DNA from: Irpex lacteus
Taxonomy: Eukaryota > Basidiomycota > Agaricomycetes > Polyporales > Irpicaceae
Reading direction: 5' to 3'
Assembly: GCA_001986395.2 (NCBI GenBank)
Contig: MQVO02000017.1
Coordinates: forward strand, 620,001 to 684,000
DNA length: 64,000 bases
The notes beneath the pieces were generated by a model, which did not search any database, was not told the origin of the DNA, and saw only the letters and a program-made list of their open reading frames with translations. The translations under genes and the position numbers were made by a program. Positions 1 through 11,707 of this stretch are shown piece after piece. Position 1 is the stretch's first letter; each line of letters starts with the position of its first letter.

Positions 1-2055
1 CGTAGAAGAATCGAGAGACTGGGTACCAACGATGTTGGGTAGAAGGGAGACTATTGGGTGCATACACGGCTTACCTTGATTCTTCTCTTCACTCAGCCTC
101 TCAGTCTTTTGTCCCCGTCTTCTGCCCATCTCTAACTATCGCTGTGTTGTCTACTTCTATTCGATTAACGTCTTCAAGACTTCTGTAGAAACTTGCTATA
201 AGTAGTTTGATATCCAAGTGACCATTGATTACTACGTACTGGGGCCAGTAACAATAACTGGGTGAATGTCTCCTCGGCGCTCATCGCGGATACTTCGCCC
301 GTGCAGAAGATTCATCATTTCGAGTATGTCGCAGGCGGGCTTCTCAAGTAAAACATAGTGTGTGAAAGAGAGACAAAAGGTCCACCAGCTTTCTGTCCTT
401 CTTGCTTGATCATAGTGAGATGGTGGATGGAAAAACGCGAGCCTTATGCCTCTTTTGGCAGTAATAATACAAGCTCCGATTGAACGTTACAGTGAGCTTG
501 CGGCTTCGACGTTTCAACATCGAATCAACAAGTTCAAATTAATCCCACAGGTGCGCATACATTCAGAACCTGTAGGGCTAATGTTTGTTCTGAAACTTTG
601 GTTGAGGAGTGTCGCCACAGGTCTAAATTGGTACCTCCAACCTACAACTGAGAACTCGCCATCCAGGTCGTCAAGATCGACAGCGATGGTATAATATGTC
701 CAGTGCTCTATCTACTTGGTGTATAATTCATGCTCCAGATACTAGTAGTGCCGCATTAAGCATGCAGGACCTATATGACCACGGGGGAACAAGGCCGCGA
801 CAGCACTTCAGGAATCGCCGGGTGCGACGTATCCTGCTGCCCAACTCATTGCTTCTGGCCGAGGTATTTTAGATGTCAAAGTCCACGCAAACTGCCTTCA
901 ATCTCCGTTTTCACAACAACACACATATCTAATCAGCTTCTGGAGAACGTAGATCTGTATTGTTTTTCATTGATCCGCGATGATTGTGGAAAGGGTCTGG
1001 TCAGGTACAGTCGTTGCTTCCATTCATAACAATCTCTCACATTACTAATAATCGTCTGCAGTATCAGCGGATGTCTACCGTCATGCAACTTTCAGTATAC
1101 GAGAGAGGGCTCTATTAGATTAATAAGGGAAACAGTGCCCCGGAGAAAGGATAGAACTGCGAGCAGACTGCCACAGAGTTGCAAGTCTGGCTCGGACGGA
1201 CTCTTTCGCCGAGTCAGTCGCAAACCACTTGTACGTCTACGCTATTATTACACTGGAGAGTAAGTACTACTAAGAGGTACGTGAGTTCAATCAGCAACTA
1301 GAGAAACGTGTTGTTGATATAGTCTTCTCAGAGACGAATTGGGAGTGCGACATACGGCAGGCTGCCGACGATGAGCGTTGCGTGCATCCACTGTCTTTGT
1401 GCATGAATAGCCACACCTGCATATGCTGCAGATCCCACTAAGCTACTGTATCCGGTAGCGTGTTCAGTTCAAACTCGAAGGAGAGCGGTAAGTATTGCCA
1501 AGTATACTACTATGATAACACAATAGCCTCGGGCTGACTTTGTAAAGCTGTCCCAGACCTTTGATTCCGCCAATTTCCTAATCACGCGGACATTGCGTAC
1601 CGATACGCCATACATGGATCGCATCATACATTCTTCCTACAAAGTGCTTCAACCACCCGCCGCGGCCCACCTTGTAGCACTCGAGATGCCTAATAGCCTC
1701 ATACGAGTCGGACGTATCAAGGAATCATCTATGACGAACTCGCACCTGAGTCTTTTTTGTATCAGATTGCCATGACTCAGTCTGCCCGCCGGAAGTGGTA
1801 ATTTGTGCTCCAGCAACACGGTATGCCAGCTCACACGAGGTGTGTGTACTTCACTACATGTCGGGTTTGTCACGCCAGTCACATAGACGAGGCAGTTGTA
1901 TGAATTCAAGTTGTCTCTAACTGACATATTGCACGTAGGACTCGGAATTTTTCCGCTCTTGATAGTGTATAAAAGACTTCAAGCCCGTCCAGAGAACTTG
2001 AACTCCAGAATCCCGTCTTCGAGCTTCACCACCCAGCGACTCCAAGTTACTAGAA
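1..2055. other. Gene-poor 5' region; second half is a duplicated upstream segment
   Basis: No convincing gene was seen in 1-2055. From about 970 onward the sequence matches, patchily, the region from about 3600 onward. Shared strings include GTGGAAAGGGTCTG near 980 and 3610, GTCGTTGCTTCCATTCAT near 1010 and 3650, GACTCTTTCGCCGAGTC near 1200 and 3845, and CTGACATATTGCAC near 1920 and 4621. This is the 5' part of a tandem segmental duplication that also contains the gene starting at 2056. Confidence 0.6.
1968..1975 (+). promoter_or_regulatory. TATA box of first beta-trefoil-like gene
   Basis: TATAAAAG lies 88 bp before the ATG at 2056. The paralogue has TATAAAG at 5110-5116, 83 bp before its ATG, so the core promoter was duplicated with the gene. 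Confidence 0.5.
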
Positions 2056-2805
2056 ATGCCTCAAACTACTGTCTACCAGCATCCCGTCCTAACCACTATC
2101 GGCCAACACGTCATCACCAAGATCAGAAATATAAACACCAAGTACTTTATCACGGACAACACTAAGCCCGGCGATGCCAGTGCCGCGCTCGAAACCTCCC
2201 TCACTGTTGCCTCTTCCAACTTTGTCGAGGATCACTATCAAACGGTGAGTATTAATCAGATCCTTCGTGCACTTTAACTCAGGCACTGACCGTAACCGTG
2301 GCCGTGTGCGGATACTGTAGTGGAAATTTGTTCTTATTGACGACAAGAGCCAGCAATATTTCATCACCAATGTCTACACCAACAACTATGCCTATATCCA
2401 TCCGCCCACCGTGCCTGGAACAAACGTCGCTGCCAGCCTCACTCAACGAGGACTCTGGCAAGTGCTGGCAGAGGTAGTTGGCGGCGTCCACGTGGGGTAT
2501 ACGTAAGTACTACTCATTCGCCTCGGTTCAACATATCGCGTGTATCTGTCACCGATCAAACACTGACTTGAGCCGATGTCTTGTTTCGCTTTTGCTTTGT
2601 CCAGGATTTCACCCGTTGGGGACAAGCTTGGAGAGGTGTTCTGGACAAATGAAGTCCCTCTCGACAACGAGCCGGTAAGTAATCATGGCGGCATGACTTC
2701 GAGGTAGGATATGACTTCCGAGCTGACGGCGATTGTGTATGCTCATAGGTCAAGATCGAGCTGAAGCAAGGCGAGAAGAGCATCTGGTCTCTTGACAGTG
2801 CTTAG
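2056..2805 (+). CDS. Small beta-trefoil-like protein, copy 1 (165 aa)
   Basis: Predicted exons are 2056-2244, 2321-2502, 2605-2674 and 2749-2805, giving 165 residues without signal peptide or membrane segment. The sequence shows three blocks that each close on a tryptophan within a strand-like context (QTWKFVLID, RGLWQVLAE, KSIWSLDSA). That spacing is typical of the pseudo-threefold beta-trefoil fold used by fungal lectins and by mycocypin-type protease inhibitors. I infer the fold from this pattern and cannot name the ligand or target. A tandem paralogue at 5193-5909 has the same three introns in the same phases, and about three quarters of residues agree. Both have a TATA box and duplicated upstream DNA. 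Intron donors and acceptors are all GT-AG. Alternative: an agaricomycete-specific cytosolic protein unrelated to lectins. Confidence 0.75.
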
Positions 2806-3183
2806 AATTGACGTGTAATGATATACTACAAGTGTGGCTCGTATCAGTGTTCCCAAGTTGCTCGTGAGACAGCAATATCATGATAACAATGTTGTGCAAG
2901 ATGTTTCTAAAGGATGTGATTCGGAGTGAACAGTGGTAGCGGTGTTTTCTCCAATATTGAAGATCTGGCGTTTTGGGCTTTGAAAGTTACTACACGAGTT
3001 GGGACGAGACGCTTGCAGCACGTAGAGTAACTTGAAATCGTTCTTGCCATTCATACTGAGCTTGACCTGTTTCTATCTGATGATATACCTGATTCTAGTG
3101 CCCGTTCCGAGGCCACTCTGCGCAATAACTAAGTGCGGCGTCACATGAGTCCTTGAGTCTTCCGATGGTATACCCTGACATAT

Positions 3184-3498
3184 ATGTCGCGGAAACGGGG
3201 AGCATCTGGCACCCCCGACCCCAGCAGAACCTCGCCCACAACTGCCAAGCGGCGTAAAATGTGGGTGCATGCCTTGGAGAAAAACGTGTTTACACCAGAG
3301 GAGATCGCTAGTCTTCCCGCGCCCACATGCAGGACGATTTACATGTCGAATCTGGAGGCGCATATAGACAAGCTACACAACCAGCTTCTTACTATCGGAC
3401 TCTGACCGATTCCGTTCGAAAAGTTAGATCCATAACATGGACTCAACTCCAAGACCGCCAAGGTCAGTAGCTTTTCGGTATTACAGCAAGTTGTTTGA
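3184..3498 (+). pseudogene. Broken fragment of a short fungal hypothetical protein
   Basis: An ATG-started frame at 3184 reads KMWVHALEKNVFTPEEI, then SNLEAHIDKLHNQLL, and stops at TGA 3403-3405. The same frame continues sensibly past the stop with PIPFEKLDP, meets TAA 3433-3435, then HGLNSKTAKV to a final TGA ending at 3498. I recall this pattern (a helix with HIDxLHxQLL, then PVPxEKLxP, then GLNSKTAKS) from agaricomycete hypothetical proteins, where it is read without stops. The two in-frame stops therefore make this a pseudogene. It is inserted between the two halves of the segmental duplication. The family's function is unknown to me. Confidence 0.55.
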
Positions 3499-4633
3499 AA
3501 GAGACTAAGCCGGGCTACTGGTCCGACGCAAGAAATCATGTCCCTAGTTAGTATTCATCATTTGCGCTGAAACTTCCTCTCGTCTAGTTGTGCTGATTAT
3601 CGATTGATGTGGAAAGGGTCTGTGTTCATGTATGTCAGACATAGTCGTTGCTTCCATTCATATATTCCTTCATGCCGTGACTTACTAAGTAGTAGGAGGG
3701 TCGTCCCGAATATTGACAGCTTAGCTGTAAGCCGTCCTCATGCTACCTTTGGCATATGAGAGCTTTATGAAGGAAAAGATAGTGCATCGATTGCGAGGCC
3801 GTACATACCCGACTTACTTTAGAGTTGCAACTCTGGCTGGGCAGACTCTTTCGCCGAGTCCATGCACATTATCATTTGGCTTTGTTATGATCGCAAGCCG
3901 TCACCTGCCGTTTTCGGCCGCTTCCTGGCAGCCTTACATATCCTCTCTCTCGTACCTTGACTGCCCGCGCTTCATTTCATCATGATATCAGTTCTATGGT
4001 GTATCCGGCAATTCCTCACAGCGACGATGTCTGTTATGAACGTGTCAAGTTTTCTATCCATGTTGTCCGAGCGTCGTACTACTCACGCGACTAAAACAAC
4101 GACATACTCGTGCTAGTAATCCTGCTTGGCACGGTCCATTCATGACTGCTATGTTCCACGCAGGTGCCTGACACGTTGGACAATGCAGCTCTTTCACTCC
4201 GTACAATCTGGTAAGCGTGACCGATTCTATCACAATGATCACACATAACTGCCTCGGGCGACGGGCCGACCTTGAACTGGTGGTACAGTTGTCACCGGCC
4301 TTCAATGCTGTCCACACACGAACATTCATGCAAGTACTTACTTATCGCGGTTTGACAGCTACGACATCCTTCTTCCAATCATTGGGCACTCCTTTCCGGC
4401 ACTCGAATGTTCGCGGCACCTGATAGCCGCATGCGAGCTGAATGTATCAAGGAACTACCTCGCCGCCGGTCCTCAATCTCGTCATGGTAGCAGTCTTTAC
4501 TTGTGCTTCGACCACAAAGCATGGTACATACAAGGTATGAGCACTCCAATGTACCCCAAGCTCGCCACGTACCAGTTGGCACATAGACAAAGTAGTGGCA
4601 TGAATCCGAATTTCGTCTAGCTGACATATTGCA

Positions 4634-5077
4634 CACTAGCATTTACCCGTCACTACGTGACGATACACTATGACGGCCATGTACACATGTCTCAGTAATG
4701 TCCGCAGTCTGCAAAGAGCAGTAAGTATAGTGGGCAAACATTTGTACACCGGACATCACGCCCTTATTGCTTCTGCTACTAAGTGAGGCTTGGGTCAGTA
4801 CGGACTCGAAGTCCGTGTAAGATCTTGAAGTACCGCACAAACAGAGGCTTTGACTGGGAGTGCTGCATACGTGCGATAACTTTCAGTGCAATAAGGTGGC
4901 CACCTTTCGCAGAGTGTCCGGTGCATAGGCGAGGGTGAAGGTGCTACAGCAAGTGTCTTGAGTCGCGGCGGTGACAGGGGTCTGGTCATATACCATAACA
5001 GGCAGGAGCGAGTACCATAAAAGGGAAACACTAAAAGAGGCAGCCGGGGTCGGGGCTACCCAATTATAATAAAGATG
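4634..5077 (+). mobile_element. Non-autonomous transposon-like element, copy 1 (444 bp)
   Basis: The element begins CACTAGCATTTACCCG and ends TTATAATAAAGATG. It is flanked by GCA at 4631-4633 and GCA at 5078-5080, a 3-bp target duplication. A second copy lies inverted at 25270-25682 with its own 3-bp duplication (ACA). The two differ by scattered substitutions and one internal gap of about 30 bp. It has no coding capacity. The paralogous promoter near 1931-1933 preserves the uninterrupted site. A CACTA start with a 3-bp duplication fits a CACTA/EnSpm-derived MITE, but the other end (inverted: CATCTTTATT) is only loosely complementary, so the class is an inference. Confidence 0.75.
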
Positions 5078-5109
5078 GCAGAGACTTCAATTCTTCGCTC
5101 TCGGTATTA

Positions 5110-5116
5110 TATAAAG
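5110..5116 (+). promoter_or_regulatory. TATA box of second beta-trefoil-like gene
   Basis: TATAAAG lies 83 bp before the ATG at 5193, only about 35 bp downstream of the transposon-like insertion. The insertion therefore displaced upstream elements but left the core promoter intact. Confidence 0.5.
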
Positions 5117-5192
5117 TACTTGAGGCCCGCCCATAAGATTCCAGACTCCCTCCTTTGAGCTCTGATATCCAGCGTGACCAGAGTTACTCGCT

Positions 5193-5909
5193 ATGTCCCA
5201 AACCACCACCGACGCCGCTCGCCCCCTCCTCACTATCTCCGGCCAACACGTAATCACCAAGATCAAGAACATGAGCACCAAGCTCTTCGTCACTGACAAC
5301 ACCCAGCCCGGAGACGCCGTGCAGAAGACCTCCCTCACTGTCGCCTCTCCCAACTTTGTCGAGGATCATTATCAAACGGTGAGTACATATCTCAAACAAC
5401 TTCGTACGCACTACTAGTACTCAAAAACTTGTGAAATATCGTAGTGGAAGCTTGTTCTCATTGACGACAAGAAGCAGCACTATTACATTACCAATGTCTA
5501 CACCAACAACTACGCGTATATCGATCAACCCACCGTGCCTGGAACAACCGTTGCTGCCAGCCTCACCAAACGGGGACTCTGGCAGGTGTTGCCAGTGACG
5601 AAGTACATCGCCCAAGGCCGGACATATACGTAAGTACCTTTTTTTCATGTCGCAGTTCGGTCAACAGTCAGACATTAAATAACCGTGGTCGTTGTTCTGT
5701 TCAGGATTTCTCCGGTCGGGGACAAGCTTGGAGAGGTGTTTTGGACGAATGAAGTTCCCCTCGACAACGAGCCGGTAAGTAGCTATGGTACAGCTATGTA
5801 CGATGTGGTCTTCCGAGTTAACGGCCTTGTTTATCCTTACTAGATTAAGATTGAGCTACAGGAAAGCGAGAAGAGTACCTGGATCATCGAGAGCCCCGAC
5901 GGTGCTTAA
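5193..5909 (+). CDS. Small beta-trefoil-like protein, copy 2 (168 aa)
   Basis: Predicted exons are 5193-5378, 5445-5629, 5705-5774 and 5844-5909, giving 168 residues. All three introns match copy 1 in position and phase. The tryptophan-closed blocks are QTWKLVLID, RGLWQVLPV and KSTWIIESP. The third exon (TISPVGDKLGEVFWTNEV) is identical to copy 1 in protein. The reading frame is intact, so both paralogues look functional. The two differ most in the N-terminal 15 residues and around the end of exon 2. Its upstream region was split by a 444 bp insertion ending 115 bp before the start codon, which may make its expression differ from copy 1. No secretion signal is seen, so a cytosolic role is more likely. 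Confidence 0.75.
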
Positions 5910-6370
5910 CTTGTTCGGTTTGATCCTTACCATAACCTTTGATAAAACTCGTACATTTTCTTCTGCGCTTACTACACACGATGTAACTACGCATATGGTT
6001 GCATGTAGGAAATTGACATGTACTTCTATAGTGCGGCTTCTTATTGTAACGCGTACTGGTCTCTCACTGGGCGACGATACTATAACAATGTTGTGTCAGG
6101 TGTTATGTCGGTCGGACAGAACAATATTCGATCAGCGTTCCTAGCACCTGTGACTATGTGGCCTCAACGAAGGCTAGAGAACTCGTCGATGGCGTTCGAT
6201 TGCAATTGAGTTGAGCGAAATTATGGGGAATTGGAATCAAGGTTCGATGTTAACATTTCATAGCTACAAAGGGGTATATGTATTGAACGCTGAATATCGA
6301 ATGATTACCATTATCGCCTTAACCTAGTTATGAATAGTACGAGAACGCCAATGAAGAGCTCAAAGCTACA
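5910..6370. other. Intergenic, no gene seen
   Basis: AT-rich 3' flank between the convergent beta-trefoil-like gene and the ferritin-like gene. No conserved frame, RNA gene or repeat was recognised. Confidence 0.5.
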
Positions 6371-7490
6371 TTAAACTCCAAACTCGACAATCGACAACCC
6401 TGTCACCAACGTCTGGTTTGCCTTATCCCCACCCATAACCACACCAGCGTACGTCGTACCGACCAGCCCTTTCGGAACCATAGTGGCGGCCTTGTTACCG
6501 TTGAACTGGACAGCGGTGTGCATGACGTCCAAACCGTTGAACCATGCGACGTACAACCCGTCCTGCGATTGCGAGGAAGGAAGAGTGAAATCGAGAGAGA
6601 CGGTGTGGCTGGCACGAGGGGTTGCAGGGGAAATACTGAAAGCTGGAAGGGGTGTCACCGGGAGAGCGGGGTTGGTAGTGGGGCAGGTTTTGATGAATTG
6701 CGCTAAAGACGAGATGATACAAGTTAGCGTATGCATCAAGCAGTTGCGTGATACCCTGATACGTACAAGCGATGGAGAATACGCCGTTTACGGGGAGAGC
6801 GGTGTCGTACGGTCCATTCCAGGCAGCTCCCTTCTCAATGGCCGAAGATACCCAGGCGTCGTGTCGGGCCTCGACGGTAAGGATAGACTACAATGCCCGG
6901 TATCAGATATGTACTAGACAATGGTACATGTGAACGGCACTCACAGCGGCAGTGGTGAGGGTACCCTTATCCGAGATCAATTGAGCAGCACCAAGGTACG
7001 CCGAGGTGCCAGTACCTTCGAGCGCCATCGATAGAGCAATGAAGGACTTGGGATCGGTGTAGGGGCTACAACGTTGGTTAGCATGCAATAGACAGGGATA
7101 GCATATAACAAATACTCACAAGGAGTAGTCGCAAGCTGCTGTAGCAGCTGTTCCAAGCGCACCCTGAAGGAGCTGAACGTGGCTAACTTCGTGCTCCCTG
7201 ATCTGCTCGAACCGGTTCCTCACCCAGGCGGGGTATCCTGCTTTGGCAAACGCCTTAGCGTCGAGCTTCTTGAGGCCTTCGGTATAGAATGCAGCCTCGA
7301 GGTGCTCGAGAGTGAGCGCGAAGTTGAGCACTACAGTATCTGAGAGGAGAAAGTGATGAGCAACAAATGTGAATTTGACAATTCGTGAGCACTGACCGTC
7401 GATTCCATCACGCTTGACGAGACGTGCAGTGGGTGCACATAACGCGGCGCCGATGTTGACAGCGAGGAGTAGAGCTTTGAACGCGAACAT
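6371..7490 (-). CDS. Secreted ferritin-like domain protein, Rds1 type (295 aa)
   Basis: Predicted exons on the minus strand are 7490-7397, 7339-7120, 7065-6945, 6887-6767 and 6702-6371, giving 295 residues. Residues 1-19 are a signal peptide ending near ALCAPTA, followed by a KR that could be a Kex2 site. Residues from about 32 to 140 form the ferritin-like four-helix region: [18 protein letters not shown] carries the first glutamate/histidine pair and [15 protein letters not shown] the second (ExxxH). The C-terminal half is the beta-rich extension usual in fungal Rds1/dessication-related proteins. The family is linked to stress and sexual development in yeasts; its substrate is unknown. A minus-strand TATA box is at 7591-7597. 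All exons are intact and the length is normal for the family. Confidence 0.88.
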
Positions 7491-8836
7491 TCTGAGTGAG
7501 TGAGCGATGAAAGGAGCGGATGGCGGTTGTGAGCAAGGAAAGAGGGGGATTTCTCAAACCTGTCGACATCCTCCAGGATAAAACAACACCTTTTATACGC
7601 AAAATCCACGAGAAAAAAGCTCGTCAGTTGAAATCACTTCGAGCCAATCACAGACGACCGAGATGACCGCGACATCCAACGCAGGAGGGCCATCGCTCCA
7701 TAGATGTTGCTTCTTTGGCAGTCAATCGAGGTCACCTGCCTAATATAGCCCGTTAGGTCCGCTCCACGTCAATCAATGGATCGTACTCGGGCAGCTCGGT
7801 GATGCCAACTGTCCAATCCTGATCTGGCCACGTCTGTCCGGGACAATAGAAAATTGGAGAACAGCTGAGCCACGAACAACAGTCATTTTAAGAGATGTGT
7901 CGTACATCTTTGGTTTTCCTGCACCCACGGACTGTGCCTATTGAGGCGACGGTAGCACCAGACCTTCAAGTACTCGAACTTCCACAGACTTGCTCTTCCA
8001 GCGTCTCTGTGTAATTTGATATGTAAGTCAGTACAAGAATAATTGTGTAAGAAATATCTCACTGACCGACGTACTCTCGGCTTGGAGATGGTATTTGAGT
8101 GGTTTGAGCACGTCCGTGAAGATCGTACGGTTAGGTATGGGAGTACAGGATCCTGTTTTATCTCGATTTCCTACCACGCAATGTGATGGCTGCGTGAGTA
8201 GCCGAACGTTTTGTACTAAGTACTAAGGATGGAAAGAGATGAATGCAGTCTGGACGGTGGCAGACTGATTCAACGGAAAGAGAACTCGAACCTTTGTGGC
8301 GTGGGATTTCGCGTCTGAGCGGCGCTTCTCAAATGACATCAACTTTGATCCGTCCTGATATGGAAGGTGAGTAAGTACCAAACAGTCGAGTCGCCGCTGC
8401 ATTTATTGGCGATTTCAGTTAATACGTGACTCGCTGCTCAATCTATGATTATACCGGGATCATTTTTCGCTCAATAGCAATAAGCTCAGCCATAGAGTAA
8501 CGTGGGTAAGAGCATCAATTGTTGTACAGAGTAAGTAACATGTCGAGACAATTCCTTTTCGCTTTTCGTCCGTGCGCTCCATCGTGAGTACTTAGTAGCA
8601 ATCATGATTACGTACCACTTATATACCACCGCATGAAGCTTCACTTCAACTGGCTGCAATACTATCGACTTGGATTCTCGATGCCACATTCATGTTCACA
8701 CAGCATCCCATAGCTAGCAACTGGAATTGAGATGAGTTGTGATAGATATAATCGGTAATACATATGTAACTGAACATAGTCTTAACTCTCGTAACCGTAC
8801 ACAGCTAACGTACCACTACACTTCTGAGTGCAGCTC
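7491..8836. other. Intergenic region with ferritin-like gene promoter
   Basis: 7491-7600 holds the promoter of the ferritin-like gene (TATA at 7591-7597). From 7600 to 8836 no gene, RNA or clear repeat was found; the longest frames lack protein character. Confidence 0.5.
7591..7597 (-). promoter_or_regulatory. TATA box of ferritin-like gene
   Basis: Minus-strand TATAAAA, about 100 bp upstream of the ATG at 7490. The 5' untranslated region between them contains no upstream ATG that I noticed. Confidence 0.5.
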
Positions 8837-11325
8837 CTATTTCTCCGGATTCTTCATGTCATGCAAACTGCTTTGCAGTTTCAACCCTTGTACAGCTGCG
8901 GTGGCTTTCTCCTCTGCCACAACGCTCAATTGTACGTCAAACAAACCCGTTCTCCGCAATATCTGGTTGTCAGGTTTTTGAACTCCCACAAAGTGAACGT
9001 CGTCTCCAAAGAGCCATGCCAACTGAAGGATCCCCGCAACATTGACGTCGTCCACAACCTCTTGCTCACTTTGGCGCCATGCGGGTATGAAGAATGCGAG
9101 TGCAAATAACAGGCACGAAATGCCCAGCCCTATAGCTAACTAAACGGCAGACGGACCATAGTCAGTATCTGTGATATCGTTTGATTATCGCAGTGCTTAC
9201 TAAGGTAGTATTGAACTTGAAGAGTTGCAAGTCAGAAAGCGTCATGCTCCATAGGTTCAAGATCGTGCCTTACATTCAAGCGTAATCTGAGGACGGCTAT
9301 GGTTATCTCAGCCTCTCCAACTCGATCCTGGTTTGCAATCCAGTCCGGATTGTATGAGTAAGCAGAGGAATGGTTGCCATTTCGGTCTAGCGTGAGACCG
9401 TCATAGTAAGCAAGTCTGAATATTTCAATTTCCTGGTCATACTCACAGTACCACACCATCGCTGCAAATATCTTGCCTAGGCTAAGCTGCAAATCAGAGA
9501 GTAGAACAGTTCGGGAAGATGGTGGCCATATTCCTGCCTCCGTCATCAAATCTTCCATCAGAAATCTGAAGTGACAATTTACGGGTAAGTAAACAACAAA
9601 CAATCCTACTGCAAATCAGAGACTCACTGATCTACTACCGATAGAATTGGAAGGGCAAAGGATGGAGCGACCTGCTTCAACGCTGTTTCGGGAAGGAGAG
9701 GGCTATTTGTCGTGTTATACACGAAGGCTTGAACGGGCTTGAAATAGTCGGTAAACCATTTCGGGGTAGATTGTTCATCTACTGCACGAGGGCTGGTGGA
9801 AAAGTCAACCTAAGTACCATCCCAATAGTCAGACATGCAAATATCTGTCTCGACTCAAGAACTAACGCTTTGGATCAAGGGATCGGTGGGATCTGGAGGA
9901 GCCATCCAATTCTTCCAAGTGGCGGCCGCCGTAGTAGCATTACCGTGACTAGGCTGCCTAGTCAAAGCATCCACTCGAGTCGTATGGTTCCTAGCGTTGA
10001 CGTTGCACAAAATCGCCGAGACGGAGGTAACTGCAAAAACAGCCTATGTCACTATTCAGACTCGAGAGTAGATACGTATAACCATCTTACCTGACAAATT
10101 CCTTGTCTCATCATTGATTGTCACGGGTGCTAAAAATGCAGGCTCTATAGGCACTGTGGTCGCGTGATTTCCAGCGGCATCAATGACAGGGATCGATGAT
10201 ATCAACGGGATTACGGAGGCTGGGAGTTGTGGGTCCGAGTCGTCTGCCAATTCTAGGAACTCCCAAGAAAACCACGTTTTGAGGATAAGAGGGGCTATAG
10301 AAGGGTATGAAATGTCAACTTGAGAATTATCCCCAGGGCGAACGGATCCTACTCACATGGGTTGTCTATATCTATCACTATCCCCGAAGTAACGTTGAGA
10401 GTCCACTCGGCCTCCCCTCGGTCGTGGAAGCCATCCCAATCGAAGTCGGTTTGATGAGCGCTGGGCACCAAGCCACAGTCCACCTCAAAGGAAGTAGCGT
10501 TCACCATCACATCATTGACAGCCTTCGGATCTGCAGGTATGATGTCGTATATCATGTTATCTTTCAATCCAACCTGAGGTAGCTGGTTATAAATGCGAAG
10601 GATATTCCAACCCGAAACCGTATCTCTAAGCACAACAGTAAGCTTCATTATGGCGGAGAGAAATGGTATGGAGACTCACTCAGAAAAATCATGGAAGTAA
10701 GGCCGTGCTAGCTGGGTAGTTTGTCGTGTAATGGCGGTACCGTTGTATGTATTAACACTGAATGATGCAGGAATAATAATGTGCAATACTGCAATCCCTC
10801 CGAGGTATAACGTTATCAGCGTGACAGTCAATGTCGCGGCTGGCATCTTGAATTGTGCGAAAAGACTGAAAAGAGAAGACCCCAGGCCAAGCCATGCAGA
10901 AGACTTGTCGTGTATTGCCGTGAGTGTCTGTTGCGTATGAACATCGCGACAGAGGGCCAAGCGCTGCGTCACTAGTACTAGGATTGCCAAATAGATCTGT
11001 AGAGAAAAATTAAGTTTGAAAACGAGTGTTTGAGTCTAGATATACTTACGATGCCAAACGTCTGAGGTACAACGTTTACCACAGCGGTCATGACGGTTTG
11101 CCGGATAGGTGTGAGCGTATAGTTAAGTCTGTGTTCGTAGTGAGAGGACACAATAACCAACAACGTGACATAAGCGAAGATTAGAAACAGATGCATCACG
11201 CTACAGATGATTGCAAGCCTAGGGACGGCCATTTCATAGTCTGGGCGTACAGATATCGAAGGGTTGAGTGTTGTAGAGTCGGAGGTGGAAGAATTTGAGT
11301 AGTTGCTGGGCGCACACAAGTACAT
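8837..11325 (-). CDS. Multi-pass membrane protein with glycosylated ectodomain, copy A (653 aa)
   Basis: Ten predicted exons (minus): 11325-11050, 10996-10680, 10625-10357, 10294-10091, 10030-9867, 9809-9628, 9565-9447, 9386-9274, 9216-9202 and 9139-8837, in frame throughout, 653 residues. A second in-frame ATG at 11232 would give 622 and aligns better with the paralogues. Order of parts: hydrophobic helices near residues 35-57, 80-105 and 160-180, a large segment with many N-x-S/T sites (e.g. VNATSFEVDCG), a C-terminal helix (LAIGLGISCLLFALAFF), and a short tail containing VAGILQLAWLFGD. I do not recognise a named family. Three paralogues in this window share the exon plan, including the 15-nt exon 9216-9202. 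Copy B lies directly upstream in the same orientation. A surface or endomembrane receptor-like role is possible but unsupported. Confidence 0.8.
9202..9216 (-). other. 15-nt microexon of copy A
   Basis: Five codons (FNTTL) lie between an acceptor CAAG and a donor GTAAGC. The same microexon, always 15 nt and starting TTCAA, occurs in copies B, C and D just before the exon for the C-terminal helix. Confidence 0.7.
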
Positions 11326-11707
11326 CAGTACTACTACTTATATCTTAAATTGCAAAAGGCCACGACTCACAATGCTGTGGGTCGTGCTGGATCGTGCGTT
11401 GAGAACACAAGATTATGAGATCGATCACTTTACCAACGGTTCGGAGCAGAGACGAAGAAGTCTGGCTAACAAACCAGCCTCCAGACGCATGTCGAGGATG
11501 ATATGTGATACGGTACCAGCAGTCGTGGTCGATCTGCAGCATGGAAACTTGATAGTACAGATGCGGGCAGAGCTCAATTCCGTGTGTCTGCCCATTGCTC
11601 GAACCAAATTCTTGGCATGGCAAGATAACTAATTAGCTATATGATAATGGGAATGGGATATCGCAATACACACATAGAGCATAAGAGTCATTCTATCAGT
11701 ACGACTT
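11326..11707. other. Spacer between tandem copies A and B
   Basis: This 382 bp spacer must hold the terminator of copy B and the promoter of copy A. A weak minus-strand TATA-like GATATAAGT lies about 15-25 bp before the ATG at 11325, which is too close to a start there and favours the downstream ATG at 11232. Confidence 0.4.

Larger units (their letters stand above)
3499..5192. repeat. Second copy of duplicated upstream segment
   Basis: From about 3600 to 4633 this is the diverged counterpart of about 970-1933, and 5081-5192 matches 1934-2055 up to the start codon. A transposon-like insertion at 4634-5077 interrupts it. No gene was recognised in the segment itself. Confidence 0.6.
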
